Of a stretch of 21,500 bases of DNA, positions 1 through 9,289 are shown one piece after another. Position numbers and translations under genes: made by a program. Each line of letters starts with the position of its first letter. The first letter of the stretch is position 1. The notes under the pieces were generated by a model. It was not told the DNA's origin. It worked only from the letters and a program-made list of their open reading frames with translations, and searched no databases. The DNA comes from Symbiodinium natans (lineage: Eukaryota; Sar; Dinophyceae; Suessiales; Symbiodiniaceae). Location of the stretch: assembly GCA_905221605.1 (NCBI GenBank), contig CAJNDS010002314.1:402178-423677 (forward strand), given 5' to 3'.

Positions 1-119
1 GAAACATCCCAACCTAAAAGCCCCACACCGCACACCGTTTGGGCTAGGCCCGTCAACCCTCACCCTATATGCCTCGTGAACTCTACTGTAAACCCTATAA
101 GCCCAGGATAACCTCAAAC

Positions 120-480
120 CCTACAAGCCCAACAACCCCGAACTCTAGAAGCCCTAAACCCTAAACCCTAAACCCTAAACCCTGAACCCTGAACCCTGAA
201 CCCTAAACGCCCGAAGCCCCAAACTCTAGAGGCCCTAAGACGGCTGGGCGCACGCGCCCCCACGAAAGGCCCGCCAGCAGCCGCGGGGAAGCTGGGAGAC
301 ACACTGGCCTGCAGGTCTTTCGGGGGTTTAGAGTGCAGGCCTTTAGTAGGGTTCAGGGTTTAGGGTTTAGGGTTTCGGGTTTAGGGTTTAGGGCTTGGGG
401 CTTAGGGTTTAGGGTTTCGGGTTTAGGGTTAAGGGCTTGGGGCTTAGGGTTTAGGGTTTGGGGGTTGGGGGTAGAGGGCT
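120..480. repeat. Telomere-like arrays flanking a short raft
   Basis: CCCTAAA/CCCTGAA units at about 146-207 and TTTAGGG units with TTTCGGG variants at about 340-470 enclose a GC-rich raft (231-325). The open frame over 333-683 is mostly repeat translation. Confidence 0.9.
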
Positions 481-490
481 TTCAGGTCTG

Positions 491-539
491 GGGTCCATAC
501 CCGAAAAAGAGGTACCCATTTCGGAAAACCTCAGATGCA
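491..539 (+). mobile_element. Family A element fragment (3' end)
   Basis: AAGAGGTACCCATTTCGGAA followed by AACCTCAGATGC matches the right end of the family. Confidence 0.55.
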
Positions 540-741
540 CTTCCTCCCTACACCCTAGGACCCAATGCTAACTCCACCTCAACAAAAAAAACCACAACGA
601 GGCCCAAGGAACCCTTAAAAATAGCCTTGTCCACGTCCGATATTTGGGGGAGCTCATGGCTTGGGAGATTAGCTTCGCGTTGAGCTGTTGGCGGGCTGAC
701 CCAAGATGCAGACCCAAAACCCCCCAAATGCGAATCCGCAC

Positions 742-905
742 CCCAAACCTTAAGCCTAAAGCCCTAAAGCCCTGAAGCCCTAAAGCCCTAAAGCCCTAAA
801 GCCCTACAGCCCTAAAGCCCTAAAGCCCTGAGGCCCTGAAGGACCTAGAGACCTAGAGACCTAGAGACCTAGAGACCTAGAGACCTAGAGCCCTAGAGGT
901 CTATG
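742..905. repeat. 8-bp variant arrays AGCCCTAA and ACCTAGAG
   Basis: About ten units of CCCTAAAG run to about 838, then seven 8-bp units (six ACCTAGAG plus CCCTAGAG) at 843-898. These are expanded derivatives of the telomere-type unit. Confidence 0.9.
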
Positions 906-1560
906 TCAACCCTAAACCCTAAACCCTAACACCCTGAAACCCCTAAAAACCCCAAGAGAACCCTAAAAACCTAAAACCCTAGAAACTCTGAAAGCCCTAA
1001 AAACCCTAAAAACCCTAAAAACCCTAGAAACCCTAGAAACCCTAAAAACCCTGAAAACCCTGAAAACCCTGAAAACCCTAAAAACCCAACAAAACCCAAA
1101 ACCCAGAGACCACCCTAAAAACCCTAAAAATCCTAGAAACCCTAGAAACCCTAGAAACCCTAAAAACCCTAAAAACTCTAAAAACCCTGAAAACCCCAAA
1201 AAACCTAAAAACCCTAAAACACCCAAAAAACCCTAAAACCCCAAAAAAACCCAAAAACCAAAACCCCAACAAAGACCAAAAAACCCTAAAAACCCTGAAA
1301 ACCCAAAAAAACCTAAAAAAAAACTTTGAAAACCCTTAAAAACCATAAAAAAAACCTAAACCCCCGCTCCCCAAAAAAAAAAAATAAAACCCAAGAAACC
1401 CTAAAAACCCTAAAATCCTGAAAATCCCTAAACACCCTTAAAAACCCTTTAAAAAAACCCTTAAACAACCCTTTAAAAACCCTTAAGAACCCTCAAACCT
1501 TAAACGCCCCAAAAACCCTTAAAAGCCCCAACAACCTTAAAGACCCTAAAACCCTCTATC
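906..1560. repeat. Degenerate A-rich array, CCCTAAAAA-type 9-mers
   Basis: Long decayed array with units CCCTAAAAA, CCCTAGAAA and CCCTGAAAA. Nine-base units keep frames open, producing meaningless FRV/FLG repeat peptides on the minus strand (963-1272). No gene is seen here. Confidence 0.9.
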
Positions 1561-1619
1561 GCGCCTGCAGGGCAGCAGCCGGAACGAGCAGCAGCGTGAC
1601 CCAGCCTTGTGAGGCTCTT

Positions 1620-2345
1620 TTGAGGTTCAGGGTTTGGGGTTTAGGCTTTAGGGTTTGGGGTTGAGGGTTTAGGGTTCAGGGTTTAGGGTTGGGGTCCAGG
1701 GGTTCAGGGCTTAGTGCTCTTTGGGGGCTTTGGGATTTAGGGTTTAGGGGTTAGGGTTTAGGGTTTAGGGTTCTAGGTCTTAGGGCTTAGGGGCCCCCGT
1801 GTCTTCTCGGGCATAAAGCGCTGAATTCTAGGCTTGATTCGACCCTACACCCTCGGTGAACTCGATGAAAGGCAACCTGGGGGTTCACGACAAAAAAAGG
1901 GTTTAGGGTTTAGGGTTTAGGGATATAACCCCCAAATAGTAGGGATTCCCGTAGCATAACGACCGCAATAAGGTACCCCCAACATTTCGGAAGTCACCAC
2001 CTGCGAAAATGAAACCCACAGGAAGCATCGACAGCCGTCGCCGAACCGACCCTGAACCACAAACTTTGCTTATGGCGGTTTAGGGTTTAGGGTTTAGGGT
2101 GTAGGGTGTAGGGTTTAGGGTTTAGGGTTTAGGGTGTATGTAGGGTTTATTGAGGAGCTGGGCAGGTCATCTGAGAGCAGCTCCGCACATGGCCAGCGCA
2201 GTCAGCATAGCCGGCGCCGCGATCCCACATGGCGCAGACGGCTCAGAGCTATCGGGGCTTAGGGTTTAGGGTTTAGGGTTTAGGGCTTAGGGCTTAGGGC
2301 TTAGGGTTTAGGGTTTAGGGTTTAGGGTTTAGGGGGTTTACGATA
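1620..2345 (+). repeat. Series of TTTAGGG arrays with interposed rafts
   Basis: Arrays at about 1625-1785, 1899-1922, 2078-2150 and 2258-2340, all TTTAGGG on this strand. The rafts between them contain a dispersed-element copy (1921-2013) and no supported gene. Confidence 0.85.
1921..2013 (+). mobile_element. Family A element copy, 5' shortened
   Basis: Shares CCCAAATAGTAGG, GCAATAAGGTACCC and ATTTCGGAA in the same order as the copy at 2335-2434. Confidence 0.7.
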
Positions 2346-2434
2346 ATAGGGACCCCGAATATAGTCCCCAGATAGTAGGATCCCCTTCCGACCCCAATAA
2401 GGTATCCCTAAATTTCGGAAACCCCCCACATGCA
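2335..2434 (+). mobile_element. Dispersed ~100-bp inverted-repeat element, family A, near-complete copy
   Basis: Starts GGGTTTACGATAATAGGGAC and ends AATTTCGGAAACCC; the two ends are near inverted repeats. Internal landmarks ATAGTCCCC, TAGTAGGAT and CCCCAATAAGGTA are shared with copies elsewhere. Confidence 0.75.
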
Positions 2435-2438
2435 GAGT

Positions 2439-2516
2439 TCAGCACACATCTTTCCACTGACGGCACCGGATGTCAACCTCAAATGCGTCAATGAAAGGCA
2501 AGAGCCTTCTTTGTGT
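2439..2516 (-). CDS. Open raft, minus strand, unknown
   Basis: Twenty-five codons between stops, containing LLPFIDAFEVDIRCRQW. It lies just right of a dispersed inverted-repeat element copy (2335-2434). No family recognised. Confidence 0.18.
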   Translation of the reverse strand, partial: TQRRLLPFIDAFEVDIRCRQWKDVC

Positions 2517-2560
2517 TCAAAGTTCAAGGTTTAGGGTTCAGGGTCCCAAAACTCAGAACC

Positions 2561-2635
2561 CTAGGCCATAGCTAGCATGCGTTGACTGCTCAAAGCCCTG
2601 TCTAATGCTGAACCCTGGCTGTGCAGGATTTCGGG
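2561..2635 (-). CDS. Open raft, minus strand, unknown
   Basis: Frame PEILHSQGSALDRALSS then QRMLAMA and TAG. It is short, in a raft bounded by degenerate TTTAGGG units. It could be a terminal exon or chance. Confidence 0.18.
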   Translation of the reverse strand, partial: PEILHSQGSALDRALSSQRMLAMA

Positions 2636-2999
2636 TTTACGGTTAGAGTTCTTGGGGCTTTTAAGGGGTAAAGGCTTGGCTTATTGCTTGGGAGATTTAG
2701 GGATTCGAGTGCTTACGGGGTTTAGGGTTGAGGGCTTCAAGGGTTTATAGGGACCAGACAAACTTTAAGCCAAGCCACTAAATGAAAGGCGCACCTCTGT
2801 TTGCCATAGAGACTCTACCCCCCCCCCCCTGAAAAACAGGTGTAGAGTTTAGGTTAGGGTTCAAAGTCCACCCCCCCCCCCCCCCAGGGCAAAGAAGGCA
2901 CTTTGTTCGAAGTTGGCTCTTGCCGATGCAGGTGCGGCGAGTCTTTTCGAAGTGGTTTCGAGGTCTTAGCTTGCTTCCGCTAAGGTCCCGACTGGCTCA

Positions 3000-3225
3000 G
3001 GGTTTAGGGTTTAGGGGCTTAGGGGTTTAGGGGTTTAGGGTTTAGGATTTACGGTTTAGAGTTTAGGGTTATGGCCCATAGGAAGGTCCCTTAGTCCCTA
3101 AACTCCTTAAACTCCCTAAAGTTTAGGGTTTAGGGTTTAGGGTTTAGGGTTTAGGGTTTAGGGTTTAGGGTTTAGGGTTTAGGGTTTAGGGTTTAGGGTT
3201 TGGGGTTTAGGTTGTTTAGGGCTCA
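3000..3225 (+). repeat. TTTAGGG arrays
   Basis: Degenerate units at 3000-3070 and about 12 near-perfect units at 3121-3210. Confidence 0.92.
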
Positions 3226-3235
3226 GGGCTCAACC

Positions 3236-3349
3236 CTAAGCGGCAGTACTGCGCATCCCACCAGAGCCGTCGTAGCTAAACAGGCACCCTGGGGCTTTTC
3301 CAGGGTCAACATGCCGACCACCGGCGCTTAGGCCGCAGGCCTGCTGAAT
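3236..3349 (-). CDS. Open raft, minus strand, unknown
   Basis: Thirty-seven codons between two stops, including AGGRHVDPGKAPGCLF and SYDGSGGMRSTAA. The composition is protein-like, but no start, family or decisive splice site is seen. Confidence 0.18.
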   Translation of the reverse strand: MQQACGLSAGGRHVDPGKAPGCLFSYDGSGGMRSTAA

Positions 3350-3699
3350 TCATTGGGAATCCCAGAAAGGCACCTGAGCAGATTCCTTTAGGGTCTAGGG
3401 TTTAGGATTTAAGGTTTAGGGTTTAGGGTTGAGTGTTGAGTGTTTAGGGTTAGGGGTAGGGCTGGGGTTCAGAGTTTCGGGTTTCGGGGGTCGGGTTTGT
3501 TCAGGGTTTGAGGGTTGAGGGCTCTTGGGCTTTAGCAGTTTCAAGGTTTGGGCGTGGTTTACACCAGGGGACTTTCTGGGATGTCCCTCTACACGTCTAT
3601 TCTGTTCCTCGTTTGGGCCCCGAATTCCTGCTCAGCAGCTGCACAGAAAAATTGCCGCAGGCGGGGAAGAGCCGCTTGTCTGGGAAGGGTCCATAGTCT

Positions 3700-3785
3700 C
3701 GCGTTCAGGGTTTAGGGTTTAGGGTTTAGGGTTTAGGGTTTAGGGATTAGGGTTTAGGGTTTAGGGTTTAGGGTTTAGGGGTTGG
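3700..3785 (+). repeat. TTTAGGG array
   Basis: About 11 units with one TTAGGG variant. The open frames at 3508-3722 on its left side carry no recognised motif. Confidence 0.9.
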
Positions 3786-3939
3786 GGCTTTGGGTTATCG
3801 GGCGCTCGAGGGTTTAAAGGGTTCGGGTCCTAGGCCTTAAGCCCCAATCCTACACCCTAAACCCTAAACCCTCGTGAAGAGGGCCCAAGGGCGAGCTCCT
3901 CGTTTGGGGTGCTACAGGGAGCTTGGGGGTTTCGGCCTC

Positions 3940-4270
3940 AGGGTTTAGGGCTTAGGCTTTAGGCTTTATGGTGTTAAGGTTTAGGGTTTAGGGTTTAGGG
4001 TTTAGGGTTTAGGGTTTAGGGTTTAGGGTTTAGGCTCTGGGCTCTGGGCTCTAGGCTCTAGGCTCTCTAGGCTCTCTAGGCTCTCTAGGCTCTCTAGGCT
4101 CTCTAGGCTCTAGGCTCTAGGCTCTAGGCCTTAGGCTCTAGGCTCTAGGCTTTAGGCTTTAGGCTTTAGGCTTTAGGCTTTATGGTGTAGGGTTTAGGGT
4201 TTAGGGTTTAGGGTTTAGGGTTTGGGGTTTAGGGTTTAGGGTTTAGGGTTTAGGGTTAGGGTTTAGGGTG
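3940..4270 (+). repeat. TTTAGGG array with nested CTCTAGG/CTCTCTAGG/CTTTAGG variants
   Basis: Perfect units (about 3978-4035) pass into 7-bp CTCTAGG, then 9-bp CTCTCTAGG (about five), back to CTCTAGG, then CTTTAGG, then TTTAGGG again to 4268. Variant blocks are homogenised in order, the pattern left by local tandem duplication. Three 10-bp GTGTCAGGCG units follow at 4269-4294. Confidence 0.9.
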
Positions 4271-4419
4271 TCAGGCGGTGTCAGGCGGTGTCAGGTACAG
4301 GTACATGATCCCAGGTGGCAACCGCCCCACTCGGGCCCTGCAGGTAAAGCACTGCACCAGGCAAATTTGTGACAGCTCCCCCCGGTGAAGGCCGAAAGCT
4401 TGGGTTCACGGGTTACGTA

Positions 4420-5680
4420 GGTTTTAGGGTTGAGGGTTGAGGGTTGAGGGTTGAGGGTTTAGGGTTTAGGGTTTAGGGTTTAGGGTCTAGGTTTAGGGTT
4501 TCGGGGTGCGCCAGAGAATTTTTTAGGGCTTGGGGATAACAACTTACGGTTTAGGGTACGATGCAGAGATCAGGCGAGGTCTCCAAAACGCAATCGCTGT
4601 GGGAGGACTACGAAGAACCCCGCGACATCCCTAAACCCTAAACCCTAAACCCCAAACCCTGCTTCTAGAGACCCTAAACTCCGGAACCCCAGACACTTCA
4701 GGGGTTCGAGTTCTCGAGGGCCTATGACTACCCCAAACCCCAAACCCGAAACCCAAAACCCTAATCCCCAAACCCTAAACCTGTGAAAGACGGGGGAGGG
4801 GGGGGCTCAAGGGGGGGGGGGGGGTTTGGGTTTAGGGGTTATTCAAGGGGTGGTATGTAACCCAAGGTTCTTTAAGACTCCCCACTACTCCCTCAAGCTC
4901 CCTAACCTTCCCTAAGCTTCTGCAAGGCTCCCAAGGTACCTACCCCCAAGGCACCTTCCCCCCCCTAAAACCTAACCCTCAATCCTAAACCCTGCATGAA
5001 GCTCCCCTCCCTTAAGGATCCTATAGATAATTTAAGTGACTTTAAGGGGTCGGGTCCCTTGTGAGCTCATGCTGGAATCGAAGCTCTCTAACAAGGGTTT
5101 AGGGCTTAGGGCTTAGCGTCTAGGCTTTTGGGTCTAGGGAGTAGGATTCGAAAGCATGTCGGGAACATTCTTAGCAAAAGAAATCGGAGAACGAGCCGAG
5201 CCTTTAGGGCTTTTGGCATGTTCACTGCTGGCCCACCGCTAACCCTAAATACCCTAAACCCTAAACCCTAAGCCCTAAGCTCTAAACCCTAAACCCGGAC
5301 GGAGCCATTTCTTGCGGCTCCGTGCCGCCCGGGTGGACCGGGAGCGCTATGCATCGCGCTGGTTCTGCAGATTCAGCGACAAGCTGCATCCGCAGTGGAG
5401 AAGGTGCAATGCACTAAACCCTCAACCCTAATCCCTAAACCCTAAACCCTAAACCCTAAACCCTAAACCCTGGTCTACGGCTATCATCGGATCCTACACT
5501 ACCCGCTAGCGTCCGGGACCCACCCAAAAAAGTGCCCAACAAAAACCCTTAGCTCAGATGTATTTGGGGTGGTTCTTGTGGGCAGCCACTTTCCTGAAGG
5601 TTTAGGGTCTAGGGTTTAGGGTTTAGGGATGTTTAGGGTTTAGGGTTTAGGGTTTTTGGTTCGGGGTTTGAGGTTTAGGG
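4420..5680. repeat. Scattered telomere-like arrays, both orientations
   Basis: TTTAGGG at about 4420-4505 and 5598-5655; CCCTAAA at 4628-4660, 5238-5296 and 5413-5472. G14 homopolymer at 4811-4824. Between 4830 and 5230 the sequence is degenerate C-rich drift with no gene seen. Confidence 0.85.
5297..5403 (+). CDS. Exon-like segment, plus strand, unknown
   Basis: A plus-strand frame including RERYASRWFCRFSDKLHP ends at AAG|GTGCAA, a possible GT donor. CCCTAAA arrays flank it on both sides (5230-5296 and 5413-5472). The minus strand of this raft is also open, so the strand is uncertain and no family is recognised. Confidence 0.22.
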
Positions 5681-5687
5681 CTTGCAG

Positions 5688-5783
5688 GCCCCTAGGCTAC
5701 GGCACCTCCACAGCAAGCAGCGAATATCAAATCAATATGGAAAACCGCCGGAGGGTGGGATGACACCACACCTTGGCGTACAG
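5688..5783 (+). CDS. Exon-like segment, plus strand, unknown
   Basis: CTTGCAG acceptor and CAG|GTTGTT donor enclose exactly 32 codons in phase 0, beginning APRLRHLHSKQ and ending GGMTPHLGVQ. TTTAGGG arrays lie on both sides. No family recognised; short rafts in GC-rich DNA are often open by chance, and the minus strand is partly open too. Confidence 0.25.
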
Positions 5784-5793
5784 GTTGTTCGCA

Positions 5794-5905
5794 GGGTTTA
5801 GGGTTTAGGGTTTAAGGTTTAGGGTTTAGGGTTTAGGGTTTAGGGCTTAGGGTTTAGGGTTTGGGGTTTGGGGTTTAGGGTTTAGGGTTTGGGGTTTCAG
5901 GGCAT
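5794..5905 (+). repeat. TTTAGGG/TTTGGGG array
   Basis: About 14 units, degenerating to TTTGGGG at the right end. Confidence 0.9.
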
Positions 5906-6061
5906 GGGGAAGGGTTTCAGGGCTGGGTTTAGGGTTCCAGGATTCTCAGTTTCAGGAAGAAGCTTTTTAAAGCGACGGGGAAGCACCCACCCGCCCAAAG
6001 AATCCAAGAACATTATTTTACGTCGAACATCCCCACCCTCTCTGGGTAGAGATACTCTAAG

Positions 6062-6170
6062 GTTGGGCACTTCAGGGACACTCTTGGGGCACCGGGGGTT
6101 AGGAGCTCCAGGGACACTCTGGGTTGGGCACTCCAGGGACACTTTGGGGTGGGGCACCCTGGGGTTGGGT
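6062..6170. repeat. Imperfect ~28-bp tandem repeat
   Basis: Three to four units built around CCAGGGACACTCTGGG and TTGGGCAC. Open frames on both strands here are repeat translations. Confidence 0.7.
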
Positions 6171-6365
6171 GAGGAGTAGACCAAGCGAGGAGAAGAGTTG
6201 AATTTAAAATGGTGGGGAATCAAAGAAATGCAAACTTCACTCACTCCACAAACCTGAGGCTCCATACCCCAGGGCCCAAAACCCTAACTAAGCCCGAAGC
6301 CTTAAAGCACCCGCCTAAAGCTCTTTCGTTTTCAACCATCGAAATCTCCGGGGGAGGGGCGGGGG

Positions 6366-6520
6366 GGTGCCCACGAACCGGCGTGGGCATGCCCACGAAG
6401 CATTGTACTATGCCTACGAAGTGTTGTGCCTATGCCCACGAACCATTGTGCAAGCATAAAGGAAAAGTCAAGAGGTGTGCCTATGGCCACGTACCGGTGT
6501 GCCTATGCCCACGAACCGCT
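6366..6520. repeat. ~22-bp satellite around ATGCCCACGAACC
   Basis: Five to six imperfect units of ATGCCCACGAACCrTTGTGC type, interrupted near 6455-6475. They underlie two overlapping plus frames rich in Pro-Thr-Cys-Ala that I do not regard as genes. Confidence 0.7.
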
Positions 6521-6771
6521 AAGGAGTTTTTGGTTTGTGTTGTATCAAGGCAAGAGTGCTTTGGGGTTCAGGGTTTGGGGTTTAGCCTTCAGGGTTTCGG
6601 GTTTCGGGCTTAGGAGCGAGGGAACGAGGTGGCACCTCATGTATCCACATCCCTCCAAAACCTTGAACCCCTAAAATGCTTCGCCCTACTAAGAGCTCGC
6701 AAGACACGGGCCAAACGCCCAGAGACTCCCAAACCAGAGCCCTGAACTCTCAGCCCGGAGCCGAAACAGGA

Positions 6772-7190
6772 CCTAACCCTAAACCCTAAACCCTAAACCC
6801 TAAACCCTAAACCCTAAACCCTAAACCCTAAACCCTAAACCCTAAACCCTAAACCCTAAACCCTAAACCCTAAACCCTAACCTGTTCTTGAAGGACTCCT
6901 AGGTCCGGGCTCACGGAAAGGGTCGGCCGGCCACCCCGCTCTGTTCTGCGGCCCTCGCAACCTGCGGGTGTGGAGGTTCTTGGGCTTAGGGTTAGGGTTT
7001 AGGGTCTAGGGTCTAGGGTCTAGGGTTTAGGGTTTAGGGTTTAGGGTTTAGGGTTTAGGGTTTAGGGTTTAGGGTTTAGGGTTTAGGGTTTAGGGTTTAG
7101 GGTTTAGGGTTTAGGGTTTGGGGCTTAGGGTTTAGGGCTTAGGGTCTAGGATTTTGGGTTTTGGGGGGTTAAGGTTTAGGGTTTAGGGTT
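6772..7190. repeat. Inverted pair of long arrays around a short raft
   Basis: About 15 CCCTAAA units (6774-6882), a GC-rich raft (6883-6980), then about 20 TTTAGGG units (6985-7150) fading to variants. This is the same outward-pointing arrangement seen around several PTOX exons; the raft has open frames but no recognised motif. Confidence 0.92.
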
Positions 7191-7294
7191 TGGAGGTGTA
7201 CGGGGGTTTCGGGGAAACACGGGGTCAAGGACTGGGATTTGGTTTTGGAGTTGGGGTTCTAAGGCCTTTGTAAAGTTTGCTTGGGTTGAGGCGA

Positions 7295-7612
7295 TCAGCC
7301 TCTCTGCCCGGATTTATTCGTTTGCGGGCCAAACTCTTTCATCACAAAGGACATAGCAGCAGGGCCCTCAGCCCTGAAACACTACATAAGTTGCTCCGAA
7401 TACCAAGGAAGCCACTCTGCTTTGCAAACACTAGCTAGAGTAAGGTCGGGATCAGTAGCATCCACCTCATCTATGACCTGCATTTGGGGGTACACATGCT
7501 GCATCCTGCTCGTCAAAATGGACTTCAGGCGTCCGGGTTCGCCTGCTGCTGGGAAGCAAAATTCGTCACATAGACATGCGTGTTCTCCAAAGCAGCCAAC
7601 GGAAGAGGGAGG
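7295..7612 (-). pseudogene. Coding-like stretch interrupted by one stop, unknown family
   Basis: On the minus strand a frame runs open for 76 codons (7612-7385), meets TAG at 7384-7382 and continues 28 codons to TGA at 7297-7295. Residues look natural (MQHVYPQMQVIDEVDATDP, then KAEWLPWYSEQLM, then after the stop FRAEGPAAMSFVMKEFGP). No Met start with a clear context is present, and I do not recognise the family. It may be a decayed gene or mobile-element fragment, or an exon that really ends before the TAG. A plus-strand frame (7422-7616) is judged its shadow. Confidence 0.4.
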
Positions 7613-7639
7613 CTAGCGGCCTCCAGCACATGGAACTTC

Positions 7640-8100
7640 ATGCATAGCAGTGCTTTGGATATTAATATAAGGACGTACAACTAGTATTATTACTGTACTC
7701 ACGGGCTAACTTAATAAAATATAGTATGTGCCCGTGCATGAAGAATATAATTAATGCGGTCGCTGATAAGATTCATGCATTCGCGAGCTCATTTAGTTCG
7801 TTCATTAGGATCTCTGGTTACAAAAGGTCTTATGGTGTACATCCTAAACCTGTATTAATATTGTGAACGAAATAGAATCCTTTATGGGGGCTTTTTCTTA
7901 TCTTGTTCTTTGCGCCCCCACAACACGGTAATATGAACTATAATTAGGGCCTTTCATAATAATATTTTGTAAGGAGTTTATGGACGCACGAAAATAATAT
8001 TATTACTGGCCCTTGAAAACCAATCTCATAAAGACAACTTACGACATCTCCCTCGATTACCAGGATTCTTTGTTACCAGAGAGCCAGACCAGGGCTAAGA
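7640..8100. other. AT-rich block without telomere-like units
   Basis: Unlike the rest of the window this stretch is AT-rich, with many TATTAATA and AATATTATT motifs. It includes an imperfect inverted pair, GGGCCTTTCATAATAATATT near 7947 against AATAATATTATTACTGGCCC near 7992. No frame of note. It could be a decayed insertion or foreign fragment. Confidence 0.6.
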
Positions 8101-8121
8101 AGGGCTCCCTTTTAAGCGTCC

Positions 8122-8334
8122 TTAAACCCTAAACCCTAAACCCTAAACCCTAAACCCTAAACCCTAAACCCTAAACCCTAAACCCTAAACCCTAAACCCT
8201 AAACCCTTATCCTACCTAGGAGCTTAGGGTGTCCCAGGTTCGGTTCGGGAATCAGGGCTTCAGCCTCAGGGCCGAAGACCAACCCTAAAGGCGGAGGGCT
8301 AAACCCTAAACCCTAAACCCTAAACCCTAAACCC
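8122..8334 (-). repeat. CCCTAAA arrays
   Basis: Twelve units at 8124-8207 and five at 8299-8332, separated by a short raft. Confidence 0.92.
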
Positions 8335-8393
8335 ACAGTGCAACCCTGAAGCCTAAGAAACCTCAAGGCTGCTTCACCCCACCCTCGGGGCAC

Positions 8394-8444
8394 CTCCTCG
8401 CCCCAGGCGAGCCACGCATCGCGCCCGGCCTCCGTCTGTCTGAC
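8394..8444 (-). CDS. Candidate exon, VRQTEAGRDAWLAWGEE
   Basis: GGGCAG|G acceptor and GAG|GTGCCC donor enclose 17 codons in phase 0, VRQTEAGRDAWLAWGEE, which would follow the candidate exon at 8794-8840 in phase. GC-rich at third positions. No family recognised. The same frame stays open to either side (to 8615 and 8313) through AT dinucleotides and telomere-like units, which is not evidence of coding. Confidence 0.35.
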
Positions 8445-8519
8445 CTGCCCCCCGCGTACGAGGGTTCGAAGAACACCATACCATTTATATCCACCACGCA
8501 TTCTGAATTTATCATTACT

Positions 8520-8521
8520 AC

Positions 8522-8562
<41 letters not shown>

Positions 8563-8571
8563 CATATATTA
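8520..8571. repeat. AT dinucleotide microsatellite
   Basis: Alternating AT with two ATAC interruptions over about 50 bp. Confidence 0.95.
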
Positions 8572-8691
8572 CATATTGTCATTCCATGACATCCTATAAA
8601 AACAGTGTTTGACATTGCTGGCCCCTAAAGTTGCTATACCCAAGTCTTGGGTTCAGGCTTAGGGGCCTCTGTGCTTCGGGGCCTCAGGGCA

Positions 8692-8740
8692 TAGGGTTTA
8701 GGGTTTAGGGTTTAGGGTTTAGGGTTTAGGGTTTAGGCTT
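8692..8740 (+). repeat. TTTAGGG array
   Basis: Six units, immediately downstream (minus direction) of the candidate exon 8794-8840. Confidence 0.9.
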
Positions 8741-8793
8741 TTGGGGGCTCAGAGCTTAGGGCTTCGGGGCTCAGGGGGGCCCGCCAGTGCCGC

Positions 8794-8840
8794 CTTGCGG
8801 AGATACTCCTCCTTGGTCAGCTTGCTGTTGAAGTTGAAGC
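8794..8840 (-). CDS. Candidate exon, FNFNSKLTKEEYLRK
   Basis: After CCGAAG|GC the frame reads FNFNSKLTKEEYLRK and ends at AAG|GCGGCA, a GC donor like those of the PTOX gene. Its two-base start phase fits the one-base end of PTOX exon 15 (Cys). The residues are balanced and the frame is open from 8886 to 8749. I do not recognise the sequence; it could be the PTOX C-terminal extension or another gene. An unrelated frame on the plus strand over this raft is G-rich repeat translation. Confidence 0.4.
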
Positions 8841-8889
8841 CTTCGGATCCGCGAAGCAAGCCCCCGTCCCCAGAAAGCCCCAAACCCTA

Positions 8890-9035
8890 GACTTGGGGCT
8901 TAGGGGGGTTTGGAGGTTTGGGGCTTTGAAGGTTTGGGGGTTTGGGGGTTGGGGGGGGGGGGGGGGGTTGGGGGTTTTGGGGTGTTGGGGAGGTTGGGGG
9001 TTTGGGGGTTTGGGCCCTTGGGGGTTTGGGGAGGG
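8890..9035 (+). repeat. G-rich degenerate array with G17 tract
   Basis: TTTGGGG-type units and a 17-base G run (8951-8967). Three overlapping Gly/Trp- or Pro-rich frames here are repeat translations. Strong G-quadruplex potential on the plus strand. Confidence 0.85.
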
Positions 9036-9289
9036 GGGGATGGGAACTTTACCCGCCCGAAAAGACGGCCAAGTGACCGATACTATTTTGGCCCCGGGGT
9101 CGGGCTGCGGGTCCATGAAAGAGAGTGGGAGAACCCACCATGAGGGTTTAGGGTTCAGGGTTTGGGGTTGTTTAGGTTTTAGGGGCTCAAATCTACGTAG
9201 GGTTAGGGATTCAAGGTTTTCTGAAGGGTTTGGTAGCTTTGGGGCGCTAAGGCCTCAGCGGAGGAACATCCCTACTTGAGAAACCAAAG

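Noticed and set aside
963-1272. Two minus-strand ORFs of FRV/FLG repeats
   Set aside because: Pure translation of 9-bp CCCTAAAAA-type units; a repeat length divisible by three keeps the frame open.
1865-2800. Recurrent ATGAAAGGC at about 1866, 2491 and 2783
   Set aside because: Only about 10 bp shared, with no common flanks or ends; too short to call a repeat family.
8817-9279. Several Pro-rich or Gly/Trp-rich frames
   Set aside because: They follow degenerate G-rich telomere-like DNA and homopolymers.
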